Shown here piece by piece: positions 41,086-50,005 of a DNA stretch of 64,000 bases. Position numbers and translations under genes: made by a program. This DNA is from Berryella intestinalis. GTDB lineage: Bacteria; Actinomycetota; Coriobacteriia; Coriobacteriales; Eggerthellaceae. Every line of letters starts with the position of its first letter. Positions within the stretch are counted from its first letter, which is position 1. Below the pieces are notes generated by a model. The model was given only the letters and a program-made list of their open reading frames with translations. It did not search any database and had not been told where the DNA came from. The stretch spans positions 434,001 through 498,000 of the forward strand of contig NZ_CP009302.1 in assembly GCF_000814825.1 (NCBI RefSeq). The letters are read 5' to 3'.

Positions 41086-41916
41086 CTACAGGAAGTCGGC
41101 GAGCGACCCCAACCCGCCCGATCCCGCTCCCGACGCCACTGCCGGCACCTTCGTCCCGTAGATGGTGGGAGCCATGAGGACCTTGCCGGAGCCGCGGTAC
41201 ACGTTCACCAGGCCCTCGCCGGAAGCTGCCGATCCGATGAGGGATTTGCTGGAGCGCTCGACGGTGAACTGCAGCGACGGGCTCCAGGCGAGCGCCATGT
41301 TGCCGTCGATCTTCATCACGTCGTTGTCGAGCGTGACCTCGATCAGCTCTTCTTGCGGGCAGGGGGACTCGAGGGCGACGACGCCCGATCCGGAGAGGGA
41401 CAGGTTGAACAGGCCCTCGCCGCCGGCGATGGCCGACGAGAAGTTGCTGCGCGCAACGGCCTGGTGCTTGAGCGACGAATGGCAAGCCAGGAACAGCCCG
41501 TCGTCCAAGATGATCCCGCCGCCCCATTCGGCCACGTCTACGAGGAGGATGTACTTGTAGGTGGGCTCCAGCACCAGCATGCCCGAGCCGGTGTATTCGG
41601 GCTTGATGGCGCTTTCTTTGGTGACCGCGCCGCGCACCGCCTTGCCGAGGAAGTCGCCAACGCTCTTCACGCCGGTCGTGGCCTGGACGTTTCCAACCGA
41701 CCACTGCATCGCGCCGGCTTGGATGGTGACCGGTGCGGTATCGAGGCTGCACATAACCTGCCTGCGCCGCACGTTCATCTCGGAGGCGAACCAGGCGCTT
41801 TGGGCGGTGAACTGGTCGACCGAGAGGTCGCGCTTCCATTCGATGACGCTGAAGGCTCCCTTCTGGACGAGGATGTTGACATCGTCGTTTTGGAGGAAGT
41901 TGCCGATTTTGTACAT
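41086..41916 (-). CDS. AIM24/TIGR00266 family protein
   Basis: A 276-residue beta-rich protein of the AIM24 family (bacterial TIGR00266 proteins), of unknown function. ATG at 41916 follows AGGAG. Family-like stretches are VEWKRDLSVD-type entry (IEWKRDLSVDQFTAQSAWF), GSGMLVLEPTYKYILLVD and GEGLFNLSLSGSGVVALESP; the tail is Gly-rich (GAGSGGLGSLADFL). No membrane helix or signal peptide. Monocistronic. Confidence 0.85.
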   Translation of the reverse strand: MYKIGNFLQNDDVNILVQKGAFSVIEWKRDLSVDQFTAQSAWFASEMNVRRRQVMCSLDTAPVTIQAGAMQWSVGNVQATTGVKSVGDFLGKAVRGAVTKESAIKPEYTGSGMLVLEPTYKYILLVDVAEWGGGIILDDGLFLACHSSLKHQAVARSNFSSAIAGGEGLFNLSLSGSGVVALESPCPQEELIEVTLDNDVMKIDGNMALAWSPSLQFTVERSSKSLIGSAASGEGLVNVYRGSGKVLMAPTIYGTKVPAVASGAGSGGLGSLADFL

Positions 41917-42142
41917 GCGGTCTCCTAACTGGTGGTGACGTCGCTTTTGCTGACGGTTCCATTATCGGTTATGCAGCGGTTGGGCGCAGCGCGGTTTTCA
42001 CTTGATGACGAAATCTGTTGAAGATCGAGGGCTTTGGGCTGCTTCATGTTTAACGAGGGCCCTCGATGGAGTCTCGATCGAGGGGCCTCCGTTTTCGAAT
42101 CCGGGCATTTCATCTACGGTCGCTTGGTTTGCACGGGTTCTG

Positions 42143-42226
42143 AAGTTCTGCACATCGTGCGTATGCGGGGTAGCAAAGTTCTGCATATCGTGCATATACA
42201 GGGTAGAAAAGTTCTGCACATCGTGC
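42143..42226. repeat. 33-bp tandem repeat, two and a half copies
   Basis: AAGTTCTGCACATCGTGC starts at 42143, 42176 (one base changed) and 42209, with a less conserved 15-base remainder ending in GGGTAGMA before the next unit. Each unit holds the small dyad GCAC-ATC-GTGC or a variant. There are no spacers of CRISPR type. It lies 56 bases downstream of the tRNA-Asp gene end on the minus-strand reading. Confidence 0.85.
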
Positions 42227-42246
42227 TTGGTTTCGAGCTGGGAAAC

Positions 42247-42273
42247 GAAAAAGCCGCCCGAAGGCGGCTTTCT
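42247..42273 (-). terminator. Terminator of tRNA-Asp
   Basis: On the minus strand AAAGCCGCC and GGCGGCTTT form a 9-bp stem with a TTCG loop, followed by a T-run. Nine bases after the tRNA CCA end. Confidence 0.93.
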
Positions 42274-42281
42274 GGATTCAA

Positions 42282-42358
<77 letters not shown>

Positions 42359-42379
42359 ATTGCTGTGACAGCGAAGGAT

Positions 42380-42408
42380 ATTCTAGAGGACTGTCCCTCG
42401 CTGTGCAA
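42380..42408 (-). promoter_or_regulatory. Promoter of tRNA-Asp
   Basis: Minus strand: TTGCAC (-35), 17-base spacer, TAGAAT (-10), ending 22 bases before the mature tRNA. Confidence 0.75.
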
Positions 42409-42587
42409 GAGAAATTTTTAGAAAAGTGGGTTTCTTGGGAAATGCCGGATCGCTTGGCGCATCGGCCGCGTCATCCGCCTGTTCCGATGCCCGCCGACCC
42501 GCTTTTGCGTCTGGCGCCCTTCTCGGGTGCGGGGCCTTTCGGTCAATCGGGGGAATTCTGCAACCGTGCCGACATCTTCATAAAGTT

Positions 42588-42600
42588 TTTAGCAGCTAAA
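42588..42600. promoter_or_regulatory. MarR-type operator candidate
   Basis: TTTAGC-A-GCTAAA is a perfect 6-bp inverted repeat, 87 bases before the MarR ATG. A TATTCA follows at 42602-42607 as a possible -10. The rest of the 42359-42686 interval, apart from the tRNA promoter, shows nothing recognisable. Confidence 0.5.
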
Positions 42601-42686
42601 CTATTCATGCTTCTAAAACGCTTTGCCGAGCGGGATGACGGGCGAGTCGCCGCGCGTCCGTGCGGCGGGAAGAGAGGGAAGGCGCG

Positions 42687-43154
42687 ATGTGCCATTTCGG
42701 TTCGGCTTCCGACGACGATCGGTATGCCGATTTCAAACGCGAGATATCGGCGGTGATGCAGGAGATCCACCGCAAGGGAGCCGGCATGCCGGTGCCTGAC
42801 GGGGTGACGCCCACGGAATCCCACATCATCGCCTCGATCGCGATGCTGCAGGAGCGGTGCGGCGCGGTTCGGCCCAGCGAGCTCACCAAGGCGGGGCACA
42901 CCACGCCCAGCGCGTTGTCGCAAACGCTGAGGTCGCTGGAGGGCAAGGGCCTCATCACGCGCGAGCGTGCGAACGAGGATTTCCGCAGCGTGGTGGTCAG
43001 GCTCACCGACCGCGGCGCCGAGGTGGCCGCCGAGGCCGCGCGCCTGCGCTCGGATTACTGGAGCGATCTCCTTGATTTCCTGGGAGAAGAGGATCTGGAA
43101 GACTTCATGCGCATCATGCGCCGCATGTTGGAGTTCAGGAAGGCGCGCGGTTAG
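42687..43154 (+). CDS. MarR family transcription regulator
   Basis: A 155-residue winged-helix regulator. The DNA-binding part runs about 45-110 (VRPSELTKAGHTTPSALSQT, LRSLEGKGLITRERANEDFR), with dimerisation helices at both ends. ATG at 42687 follows AGAGGGAAGG. It directly abuts the ABC transporter gene (stop then ATG), so it probably represses the exporter operon and is released by a ligand. Confidence 0.93.
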   Translation: MCHFGSASDDDRYADFKREISAVMQEIHRKGAGMPVPDGVTPTESHIIASIAMLQERCGAVRPSELTKAGHTTPSALSQTLRSLEGKGLITRERANEDFRSVVVRLTDRGAEVAAEAARLRSDYWSDLLDFLGEEDLEDFMRIMRRMLEFRKARG

Positions 43155-45335
43155 ATGGCGGTCCTTCGCTACTTGAAAGGCGAGGGCGTCGCGGTCGCGC
43201 TCGTCTTCGTTTTGATGATAGGGCAGGCGTTCTGCGATCTGTCTCTGCCGCGCTACACGTCCGACCTGGTCGATGTGGGTTTGCAGCAATCGGGGGTCGA
43301 GCATGCCTCTCCCCAGGCCATGACCGCCCCTACGTTCGAGGGCGTCGCTTCCCTGCTCGATCCTACCGACGAGGCGGCGCTGCGCAGCGCCTACCTTCCG
43401 CAAGATGACGGGACGTACCGCTTGCGCGACGTGTCTGCGGACGAACGCGCCGATCTCGACGCTGCGATGGAGTTCCCGCTGGTGGCCGTCTACGCCGCCC
43501 GGGATTCCTCGTCCGAGGGCGCGGCGATCGCGGGGCTTTTGGAGCGCGCGGCTTCCGGCGAGCTTTCAAAGCAGCAGGCGGCCGGTCTCGTCGAAGAGGT
43601 GAAGGCGCAGATGCCGCTTTCCGACGGCATCCTTTCCCAGCGGGCGATCCAGTGCGCGGGAAGCGAGCTTGCCGCCGCGGGCGTCGATCTGGACGAGCTG
43701 CGGTTCTCGTACCTTCTGCGCACGGGGATGTCCATGCTGGGATTCGTCGCCGCGTCGGGGGTCATCGCCATGCTCATCAGCCTCATCGCCTCGCGCGTCG
43801 GCGCACGCATCGGCCGTCGGCTGCGCTCGCAGCTGTTCGGCCACGTGGTGCGCTTCTCGGATGCGGAGGTGCAGTCGTTCTCGGTGGCGTCGCTCATCAC
43901 CCGCGGAACCAACGACATCCAGCAGATCCAGGTCATGACCGTCATGGCCCTGCGCATGGCCCTGTACGCCCCCATCCTCGCCATCGGGGGCATCGTGATG
44001 GTGGCGCGGACGAACGCCTCGCTCAGCTGGATCATCGTGCTTGCGATCGCTACGGTGCTGGTCATCGTCGCGGCGCTCATGGCCGCGGCCATGCCCAAGT
44101 TCAAGCGGATGCAGAAGCTGGTGGACGGCGTGAACCTGGTGTCGCGCGAGCTGATCACGGGATTGCAGGTGGTACGCGCGTTCGGCCAGCAGGCGCGGGA
44201 GCAGCGCCGCTTCGAGGATGCCAGCGAACGGCTCATGAGGACCCAGCTGTTCACCAGCCGGGTCATGTCGCTCATGATGCCGCTTATGATGCTGGTCATG
44301 AACGCGGTGTCGGTGCTGATCGTTTGGACGGGGTCGTCCGCTGTGGACTCGGGAACCATGCAGCCGGGCGACCTTATCGCGCTCATCAGCTATTCCATGG
44401 TCATCATCATGGGATTTCTCATGCTGGGCATGCTGGGCGTGGTCATTCCCCGCGCCGACGTGTCGGCCAAGCGCATCGACGAGGTGCTGTCGGCACCCTG
44501 CTCGATCCAGGATCCGACCGTGGCCTCTAAGCACGCGTTCCCTTCGACCGAAGGCGCCGAGATCGCCTTCGACGGCGTGACGTTTCGCTACGCGGATTCC
44601 CAGGAATGCGTCTTGGACGACGTGAGCTTCACGGCCGAGGCGGGCAAGACCACGGCCATCATCGGCTCGACGGGGTCGGGCAAGTCGACGGTTATCAAGC
44701 TGGTCGAGCGCTTCTACGACGTTTCGGAGGGGGCTGTCAGGGTGGACGGCATCGACGTGCGCGAGGTCGCCCAGGCCGATTTGCGGCGCCAGCTGGGCTA
44801 CGTCCCCCAGAAAGCCTTCCTGTTCTCGGGGACGATCGCGTCAAACGTGCTGGTTTCGGCCGACGGCCTCGACGAAGGCGCCCTTTCTCCGGAAGACGAG
44901 CAGCGGCTCGACCGGGCGCTGCGCTGCGCCCAAGCTTCCCAGTTCGTGGAGGATCGCGAAGAGGGCGCCAATGCGTCGGTTTCCCAAGGGGGAACCAACG
45001 TGTCGGGAGGTCAGCGCCAGCGCTTGGCGATCGCCCGGGCCCTGGCCTCGGACGCCCGCGCGCTGCTGTTCGACGACAGCTTCTCGGCGCTCGATTACCG
45101 GACGGATGCGGCGCTGAGGCGCGCCCTTGCCGAGGAGATGTGTGGAAAGACGGTGCTGATGGTCGCGCAGCGCGTCGCCACGGTGATGGGCGCCGACAAG
45201 ATCGTCGTGCTGGACGAGGGGCGCGTGGTGGGGCAGGGAACCCACGACGAGCTTTTGAAGACGTGCGACCAGTATCGCGAGATAGCTCTGTCGCAGCTGT
45301 CCGCAGAAGAGCTGGAAGGGGGCGATGCGGCATGA
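43155..45335 (+). CDS. ABC exporter half-transporter A (degenerate ATP site)
   Basis: A 726-residue type IV ABC half-transporter. The membrane domain is unusual in having about 150 residues outside between the first two helices. The ATPase has Walker A GSTGSGKST, signature VSGGQRQRLAIARAL and Walker B LLFDDS, where Asp replaces the catalytic Glu. Paired with the next gene this predicts a heterodimer with one degenerate site, as in LmrCD, BmrCD and TM287/288. Start directly follows the MarR stop. Likely a drug or lipid exporter. Confidence 0.93.
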   Translation: MAVLRYLKGEGVAVALVFVLMIGQAFCDLSLPRYTSDLVDVGLQQSGVEHASPQAMTAPTFEGVASLLDPTDEAALRSAYLPQDDGTYRLRDVSADERADLDAAMEFPLVAVYAARDSSSEGAAIAGLLERAASGELSKQQAAGLVEEVKAQMPLSDGILSQRAIQCAGSELAAAGVDLDELRFSYLLRTGMSMLGFVAASGVIAMLISLIASRVGARIGRRLRSQLFGHVVRFSDAEVQSFSVASLITRGTNDIQQIQVMTVMALRMALYAPILAIGGIVMVARTNASLSWIIVLAIATVLVIVAALMAAAMPKFKRMQKLVDGVNLVSRELITGLQVVRAFGQQAREQRRFEDASERLMRTQLFTSRVMSLMMPLMMLVMNAVSVLIVWTGSSAVDSGTMQPGDLIALISYSMVIIMGFLMLGMLGVVIPRADVSAKRIDEVLSAPCSIQDPTVASKHAFPSTEGAEIAFDGVTFRYADSQECVLDDVSFTAEAGKTTAIIGSTGSGKSTVIKLVERFYDVSEGAVRVDGIDVREVAQADLRRQLGYVPQKAFLFSGTIASNVLVSADGLDEGALSPEDEQRLDRALRCAQASQFVEDREEGANASVSQGGTNVSGGQRQRLAIARALASDARALLFDDSFSALDYRTDAALRRALAEEMCGKTVLMVAQRVATVMGADKIVVLDEGRVVGQGTHDELLKTCDQYREIALSQLSAEELEGGDAA

Positions 45336-47227
45336 GCGAGCGCGACGATAGGCTTGAGCGCGAGATGAACGAGCGGAAAGAGGCCGCCCGTCGGCAAAGT
45401 CCCCGCTTCACCGGCCCGATGCGCAACATGATCCCGACAGGGGAGAAGCACGACGTGAAGGGGTCGGTGGCGAAGCTGCTGCGGTTCATCGGCCGCTACA
45501 AGTCCGCCCTCGTCCTCGCCCTGGTATTCGCCGTCGGATCGACCGTGTTCGCCATCGTGGGTCCCAAGGTCATGTCCACGGCGACCACGCTGCTGTTCGA
45601 GGGCGTCATGGCGAAGCTCGCGGGCACCGGCTCCATCGACTTCGACCGGATATCGACGGTGCTGCTTCAGACGCTGGCCCTGTACCTGTTCGCGGCGGCC
45701 TGCTCGTTCGCGCAGGGGTGGGTGCTGTCGTTCGTCGCCCAGAAAACGTCGTTCAACCTGCGCAAGGAGATCGCTCAGAAGATCGATCGCCTGCCGGTGG
45801 GGTACTTCGAGTCCTCGTCGGTGGGCGACGTGCTCTCGCGCATCACCAACGACGTCGACACGCTGGGCCAGAGCCTGAACCAAAGCCTGTCCGAGGCGGT
45901 GCGCTCGCTGGTGATGATCGTGGGCGTGCTGGCCATGATGCTGTCCATAAACCCGGTCATGGCGCTGTGCGTCCTTCTGGTACTTCCGATTTCGATGCTG
46001 CTGGTGCGCCTGGTGGTGAAGTGGTCCCAGAAGTACTTCTTCGCTCAGCAGGAATCGCTGGGACGCATCGACGGTCAGATCGAGGAGACGTTCTCGGGCC
46101 ATGCGGTGGTGAAAGCGTTCGGAGCGGAAGACCAGGTTATACGCTCGTTCGACGAGATCAACGAGCGCCTGTACGAGTCGGCGTGGAAATCCCAGTTCCT
46201 TTCGGGCCTCATGCGCCCTTTGCTCGACCTGACCAGCAACCTGGCGTACGTGGCCGTGGTGATTTTGGGCGCCGTCTTCGCTGCGCGCGGCGTTGTCACG
46301 GTGGGAGACATCCAGGCGTTCGTGCAGTACGTGAGGAACTTCACCCAGCCCATAACCTCCCTTGCGCAGGTGGGCAACATGCTGCAGCAGACCGCCGCGG
46401 CGGCCGAGCGCGTGTTCGAGTTCCTGGAGGCTCCCGAAGAGGAGTGCCAGGAGGCGACGTCGTTGCCCGACGGGATCGCAACCGAGGTCGATTTCGACCA
46501 CGTGCGTTTCGGATACATCGAAGGCACCCCTGTCATCAGGGATTTCACCGCCCATGTGAAGGCCGGTCAGACGGTTGCGCTGGTCGGTCCGACGGGCGCG
46601 GGCAAGACGACCATGATGAAGCTCCTCATGCGCTTCTACGACGTGCAGGAAGGCTCCATCCGCATCGGCGGCCGCGATGTCCGGTCGTTCGATCGGGACG
46701 ATCTGCGCTCGCTGTTCGGGATGGTGCTGCAAGACGCGTGGCTGTTCAACGGCACGGTGCGGGAAAACATCCGCTACGGGCGCCCCGACGCGACCGACGC
46801 CGAGGTTGAGGCTGCGGCGAAGCGGGCGTTCGCGCACCATTTCATCGAAACGCTGCCCGGCGGCTACGATTGCGTGATCAACGAGGATGCGAGCAACATC
46901 AGCGCCGGCCAGCGCCAGCTGCTCACCATCGCGCGCGCGTTCGTCTCCGATCGGCGCATGCTGATATTGGACGAGGCGACCAGCTCGGTCGACACCCGCA
47001 CCGAGCGCCGCATCCAAAGCGCGATGGACGAGCTTATGAAGGGCCGCACGTCGTTTGTCATCGCGCATCGGTTGTCCACTATCAGAAACGCCGACCTCAT
47101 CCTGGTGATCGACCAGGGGGACGTCGTCGAGCAGGGAACCCACGACGAGCTCATCGAGAGGGGCGGTTTTTACGCCGACCTTTACAATTCGCAGTTCACC
47201 GATATAGCCCTCCGTGAAACGGCCTGA
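45332..47227 (+). CDS. ABC exporter half-transporter B
   Basis: A 631-residue partner of the upstream half-transporter, overlapping it by ATGA. A 50-residue charged leader precedes six helices. The ATPase has Walker A GPTGAGKTT, signature NISAGQRQLLTIARAF and a complete Walker B with Glu (LILDEATSSVD), so it supplies the canonical catalytic Glu. The substrate is unknown; MarR control points to toxic compounds. Confidence 0.94.
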   Translation: MSERDDRLEREMNERKEAARRQSPRFTGPMRNMIPTGEKHDVKGSVAKLLRFIGRYKSALVLALVFAVGSTVFAIVGPKVMSTATTLLFEGVMAKLAGTGSIDFDRISTVLLQTLALYLFAAACSFAQGWVLSFVAQKTSFNLRKEIAQKIDRLPVGYFESSSVGDVLSRITNDVDTLGQSLNQSLSEAVRSLVMIVGVLAMMLSINPVMALCVLLVLPISMLLVRLVVKWSQKYFFAQQESLGRIDGQIEETFSGHAVVKAFGAEDQVIRSFDEINERLYESAWKSQFLSGLMRPLLDLTSNLAYVAVVILGAVFAARGVVTVGDIQAFVQYVRNFTQPITSLAQVGNMLQQTAAAAERVFEFLEAPEEECQEATSLPDGIATEVDFDHVRFGYIEGTPVIRDFTAHVKAGQTVALVGPTGAGKTTMMKLLMRFYDVQEGSIRIGGRDVRSFDRDDLRSLFGMVLQDAWLFNGTVRENIRYGRPDATDAEVEAAAKRAFAHHFIETLPGGYDCVINEDASNISAGQRQLLTIARAFVSDRRMLILDEATSSVDTRTERRIQSAMDELMKGRTSFVIAHRLSTIRNADLILVIDQGDVVEQGTHDELIERGGFYADLYNSQFTDIALRETA

Positions 47228-47301
47228 TAAAATTAGCGTTTGCAAATAAACGCCCGACCCGGGGCCTCCCGGGCCGCATGGCTGAACGACGAGGACTGGG
47301 C

Positions 47302-48051
47302 ATGCCCTTTGCGGTAAGCGATTCTATAGACTCAACGAGCCCCGAGGCCGCCGTTGCGGCTGCGGGCGACCCGCCCGCCGATCGGGGCAGGCAGCAGGTT
47401 GCGGTGTTCGATTTCGACGGCACCAGCATGAACGGGAACTCCCCGGTCATCCTGGTGCGCTACATGACGCTGCGCGGCATGCTGCGTCCCAGCGTGGTGC
47501 TGCGCATAGGGCTTTGGGCGACGGCGTACAAACTGCGGCTGCCGCAGAGCGAGTCGTGGGTGCGCGGTCTGGTGTTCTCGGCGTTCGAGGGCAAACCGGC
47601 CGACGAGGTGGACCGCTTCCTCACCGAATTCTACGACCGCAAGATCGAGAGGCGCTTTCGTCCCGCCGCCGACGCGGAGATGAGGCGCCTGTCGAGCGAG
47701 GGGGTGGACGTCGTGGTGGTGTCCGCCACCTTCGAGCCCATCATCCTGCGGGCGATGGAGTCGCACCCCATCAAGTACCAGGCCTCGACGCGCATGAAGA
47801 TCGCCGAGGACGGCACGTACACGCGCGAGGTCGACGGCGAGTGCGTCGAGGGGGAAGCCAAGCTCACCGCCCTGAACGAGCTGTGCGACCGCGTGTACGG
47901 CAAGGACGGATGGGAGCTGCTCCACGCGTTCGGCGACCACCACTCCGATCGTGCGCTCCTGCGCGCCGCGAAGCACGCCCACGCCGTGACCCCCGACCGT
48001 CCCTTGCGCCGCACCGCGCGCGCCGAGGATTGGTCAAACTTGGACTGGTAG
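47302..48051 (+). CDS. HAD-IB family phosphatase
   Basis: A 249-residue haloacid dehalogenase-type hydrolase of the SerB-like IB group. Motif I is FDFDGTSMNGNSP, motif II VVSATFEPI, motif IV GDHHSDRALL. A hydrophobic stretch near 60-80 (SVVLRIGLWATAYKL) could touch the membrane, as in lipid-related members. The start at 47302 (GAGGA upstream) is preferred over 47278, which lacks a ribosome site. The substrate is unknown. Confidence 0.85.
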   Translation: MPFAVSDSIDSTSPEAAVAAAGDPPADRGRQQVAVFDFDGTSMNGNSPVILVRYMTLRGMLRPSVVLRIGLWATAYKLRLPQSESWVRGLVFSAFEGKPADEVDRFLTEFYDRKIERRFRPAADAEMRRLSSEGVDVVVVSATFEPIILRAMESHPIKYQASTRMKIAEDGTYTREVDGECVEGEAKLTALNELCDRVYGKDGWELLHAFGDHHSDRALLRAAKHAHAVTPDRPLRRTARAEDWSNLDW

Positions 48052-48187
48052 GGATGTGTAGCTCCCTGTGGCGGGGAGGTTACGTTTCGTTCAATGAGTG
48101 AAGATGAGCCTCCCATTTCATCTGGGAAAAACTACCATTACAATTGAGAGATACGAGAACCCACCGCGATCTAGGAGGTCGGGTCCC

Positions 48188-50002
48188 ATGCTAGATAACC
48201 ATGACGGCGCCGAAAACGCCCCGTTCGATCGGGAAAGGCGCCCCGCCGCTTCCGACTACCTTGCCAGCGCCGCCGCCGCCGGAGCCGACGGCCAGCGCGT
48301 TCTTTCCATGCACCTGTACCTCACGGCGTTCGAAGAGGCGGCCAAGGGGGGCTTTCCCGGAGAGCCGGCGGTCGCCGGGTTGCACGAGGCGTGGGATATC
48401 GCATGCGACCTGAAGGAGCGCTCGCTTGCCGAGTACATCTTCGAGCGGCTCGAGCCGTACCTGTCGGCCGACGAGATGCAGGAATGCGCCGATCGGCTGC
48501 AGAACCTCGCGTTGGACAAGCTCGAGGAGTTCGGCCTTTCGCGCGAAGAGCTCGAGGACATGGCCGAGATGATCTCTCAGGATTACCTGGGGGGAGCTTT
48601 GCCGTTCATGCAGTTCGAGAAGATCGACCTGTCCGCTCCGGGTTCCTTCGCGGCGAAGGGCGCGGCTCCCTCCGACCGGGAGCGCATGGGCGCACGAGAC
48701 GGATCGGCCGATCAGAGCGCCGCCGATATCGAGTCGGCCTTGGCGCGCGCCGACGAGCCCGACGACGATGACGCGGCGCCGAAAGCCGCCGAGCCCTCGT
48801 TGGGCGAGCCCGCTGTGTCGGGGTCGGGTGCCTCGCCGTCCGGGGAGGGCTCCGACCGGATCGCCCAGCCGTCCGCACAGGGCGGATCGCCAGACGCCGC
48901 CCCGGCTCGTTCGGAAGGCGCGGCCGAGGGCGCCGTCGCCCGAACCGCTTCGCCCGCCGGGTCCGCGCCGTCGCCCGCTTCCGCCGCGCCGGCCGCTGCT
49001 GATGCCGCCTCCCAGAAGCCCGACGGTATCCTGGGGATTCCCGGTATGCCCGTCGGCGAGCAGATGCGCATCATGGAAGAGACCGTCACCTACGCCGACC
49101 TCTCGGGATACCATGGGGCCGTCGCCGCGATGCGCCAGTTCGGGATCGGCGTGAAGAACGATCGGCGCTACCTCGACCTTATCGAGACGCTGAACCGCCA
49201 GCACGGGGTCGACCGGGTGCCCGTGGCCGACACGCTGCTGTTCCGCTCTCCCGCCCGCGAGGACGCGAACCGCTTCATGCTGGCGACGCTCGGCGAGCTG
49301 AACCTCCCCATGATCCGCATGGTCATGGAGGAGAACTTCCAGGGCCTGCCCGTGCTGTGCGTCATGACGCAGTCCGGTCGCCGCCCGCGCGTCAACATGC
49401 AGCGCGCGGGGTTCGAGGGTCCGGGCGTCTTGGTGCTCGAGGACATCGATCTTTGGAACGTGCCCGATCCCGACTTCGATCCGGCGGACATCCCTGCGGG
49501 GCTTTCCGCCGCCAACCTGTCGCGGGCCGTGCGCGAGACGCTGAATTTCGTGCGCTCGGCGGTGGACAACCCCGATGTGTACGTCTTGGCCACGGCGTCG
49601 ACGGCCGAGGAGATCGACCCGTTCTTCTACGATCTGCTCGATCCGGTGTCGATCATCGACATCGACTACCCGACGCAGGCCGAACGCACCGAGATCTGGG
49701 TCGAGATCGCCGCCGACCATCCGTCCATGCGCGGGATCGATCGTAGCGCGCTCGTCCGCTATTCGGAGGGCATGCCCCGTTTCGACCTGTACATGGCGGC
49801 GCGCGAGGCGATCGAGGAAGCGTACAAGCAGAGCCTGAATTCGGGCGAGTACACGCCGGTCACCGGACAGAACATCTTCGAGAAGATGGCTGCCTACCAG
49901 CCGCTGGACTCCAAGGAGTACCGCGCGCTCGAAACCGAGGTGCTGCGCGATTTCCGCCGCGACCTCGACCATCTGGACGATTTGCTGAAGGGTCGGGAGT
50001 AG
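48188..50002 (+). CDS. AAA+-like protein with a degenerate P-loop
   Basis: A 604-residue protein of unknown function. AGGAGG lies nine bases before the ATG at 48188. Residues 1-150 are helical; 150-285 form an acidic Ala/Ser/Pro-rich linker. The C-terminal 310 residues look like an AAA+ ATPase: LLFRSPAREDANRFMLA stands where Walker A should be, but the GxxGxGKT residues are lost; VLVLEDIDLW is a fine Walker B, VLATAS a sensor 1, and SEGMPRFDLYMAAREAIEEA an AAA lid. ATP binding is therefore doubtful. It may act as a scaffold or pseudo-enzyme partner. It precedes mutY by three bases. Confidence 0.7.
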   Translation: MLDNHDGAENAPFDRERRPAASDYLASAAAAGADGQRVLSMHLYLTAFEEAAKGGFPGEPAVAGLHEAWDIACDLKERSLAEYIFERLEPYLSADEMQECADRLQNLALDKLEEFGLSREELEDMAEMISQDYLGGALPFMQFEKIDLSAPGSFAAKGAAPSDRERMGARDGSADQSAADIESALARADEPDDDDAAPKAAEPSLGEPAVSGSGASPSGEGSDRIAQPSAQGGSPDAAPARSEGAAEGAVARTASPAGSAPSPASAAPAAADAASQKPDGILGIPGMPVGEQMRIMEETVTYADLSGYHGAVAAMRQFGIGVKNDRRYLDLIETLNRQHGVDRVPVADTLLFRSPAREDANRFMLATLGELNLPMIRMVMEENFQGLPVLCVMTQSGRRPRVNMQRAGFEGPGVLVLEDIDLWNVPDPDFDPADIPAGLSAANLSRAVRETLNFVRSAVDNPDVYVLATASTAEEIDPFFYDLLDPVSIIDIDYPTQAERTEIWVEIAADHPSMRGIDRSALVRYSEGMPRFDLYMAAREAIEEAYKQSLNSGEYTPVTGQNIFEKMAAYQPLDSKEYRALETEVLRDFRRDLDHLDDLLKGRE

Positions 50003-50005
50003 GCC

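Larger units (their letters stand above)
41917..42281. other. Intergenic region without a recognised gene
   Basis: Between the divergent-side end of the AIM24 gene and tRNA-Asp. It contains the AIM24 gene leader, a 33-bp tandem repeat and the tRNA terminator. Short open frames here run through the repeat and into the tRNA and are not supported. Confidence 0.7.

Noticed and set aside
42143-42226. CRISPR array
   Set aside because: Only two and a half directly adjacent units, no unique spacers and no cas genes.
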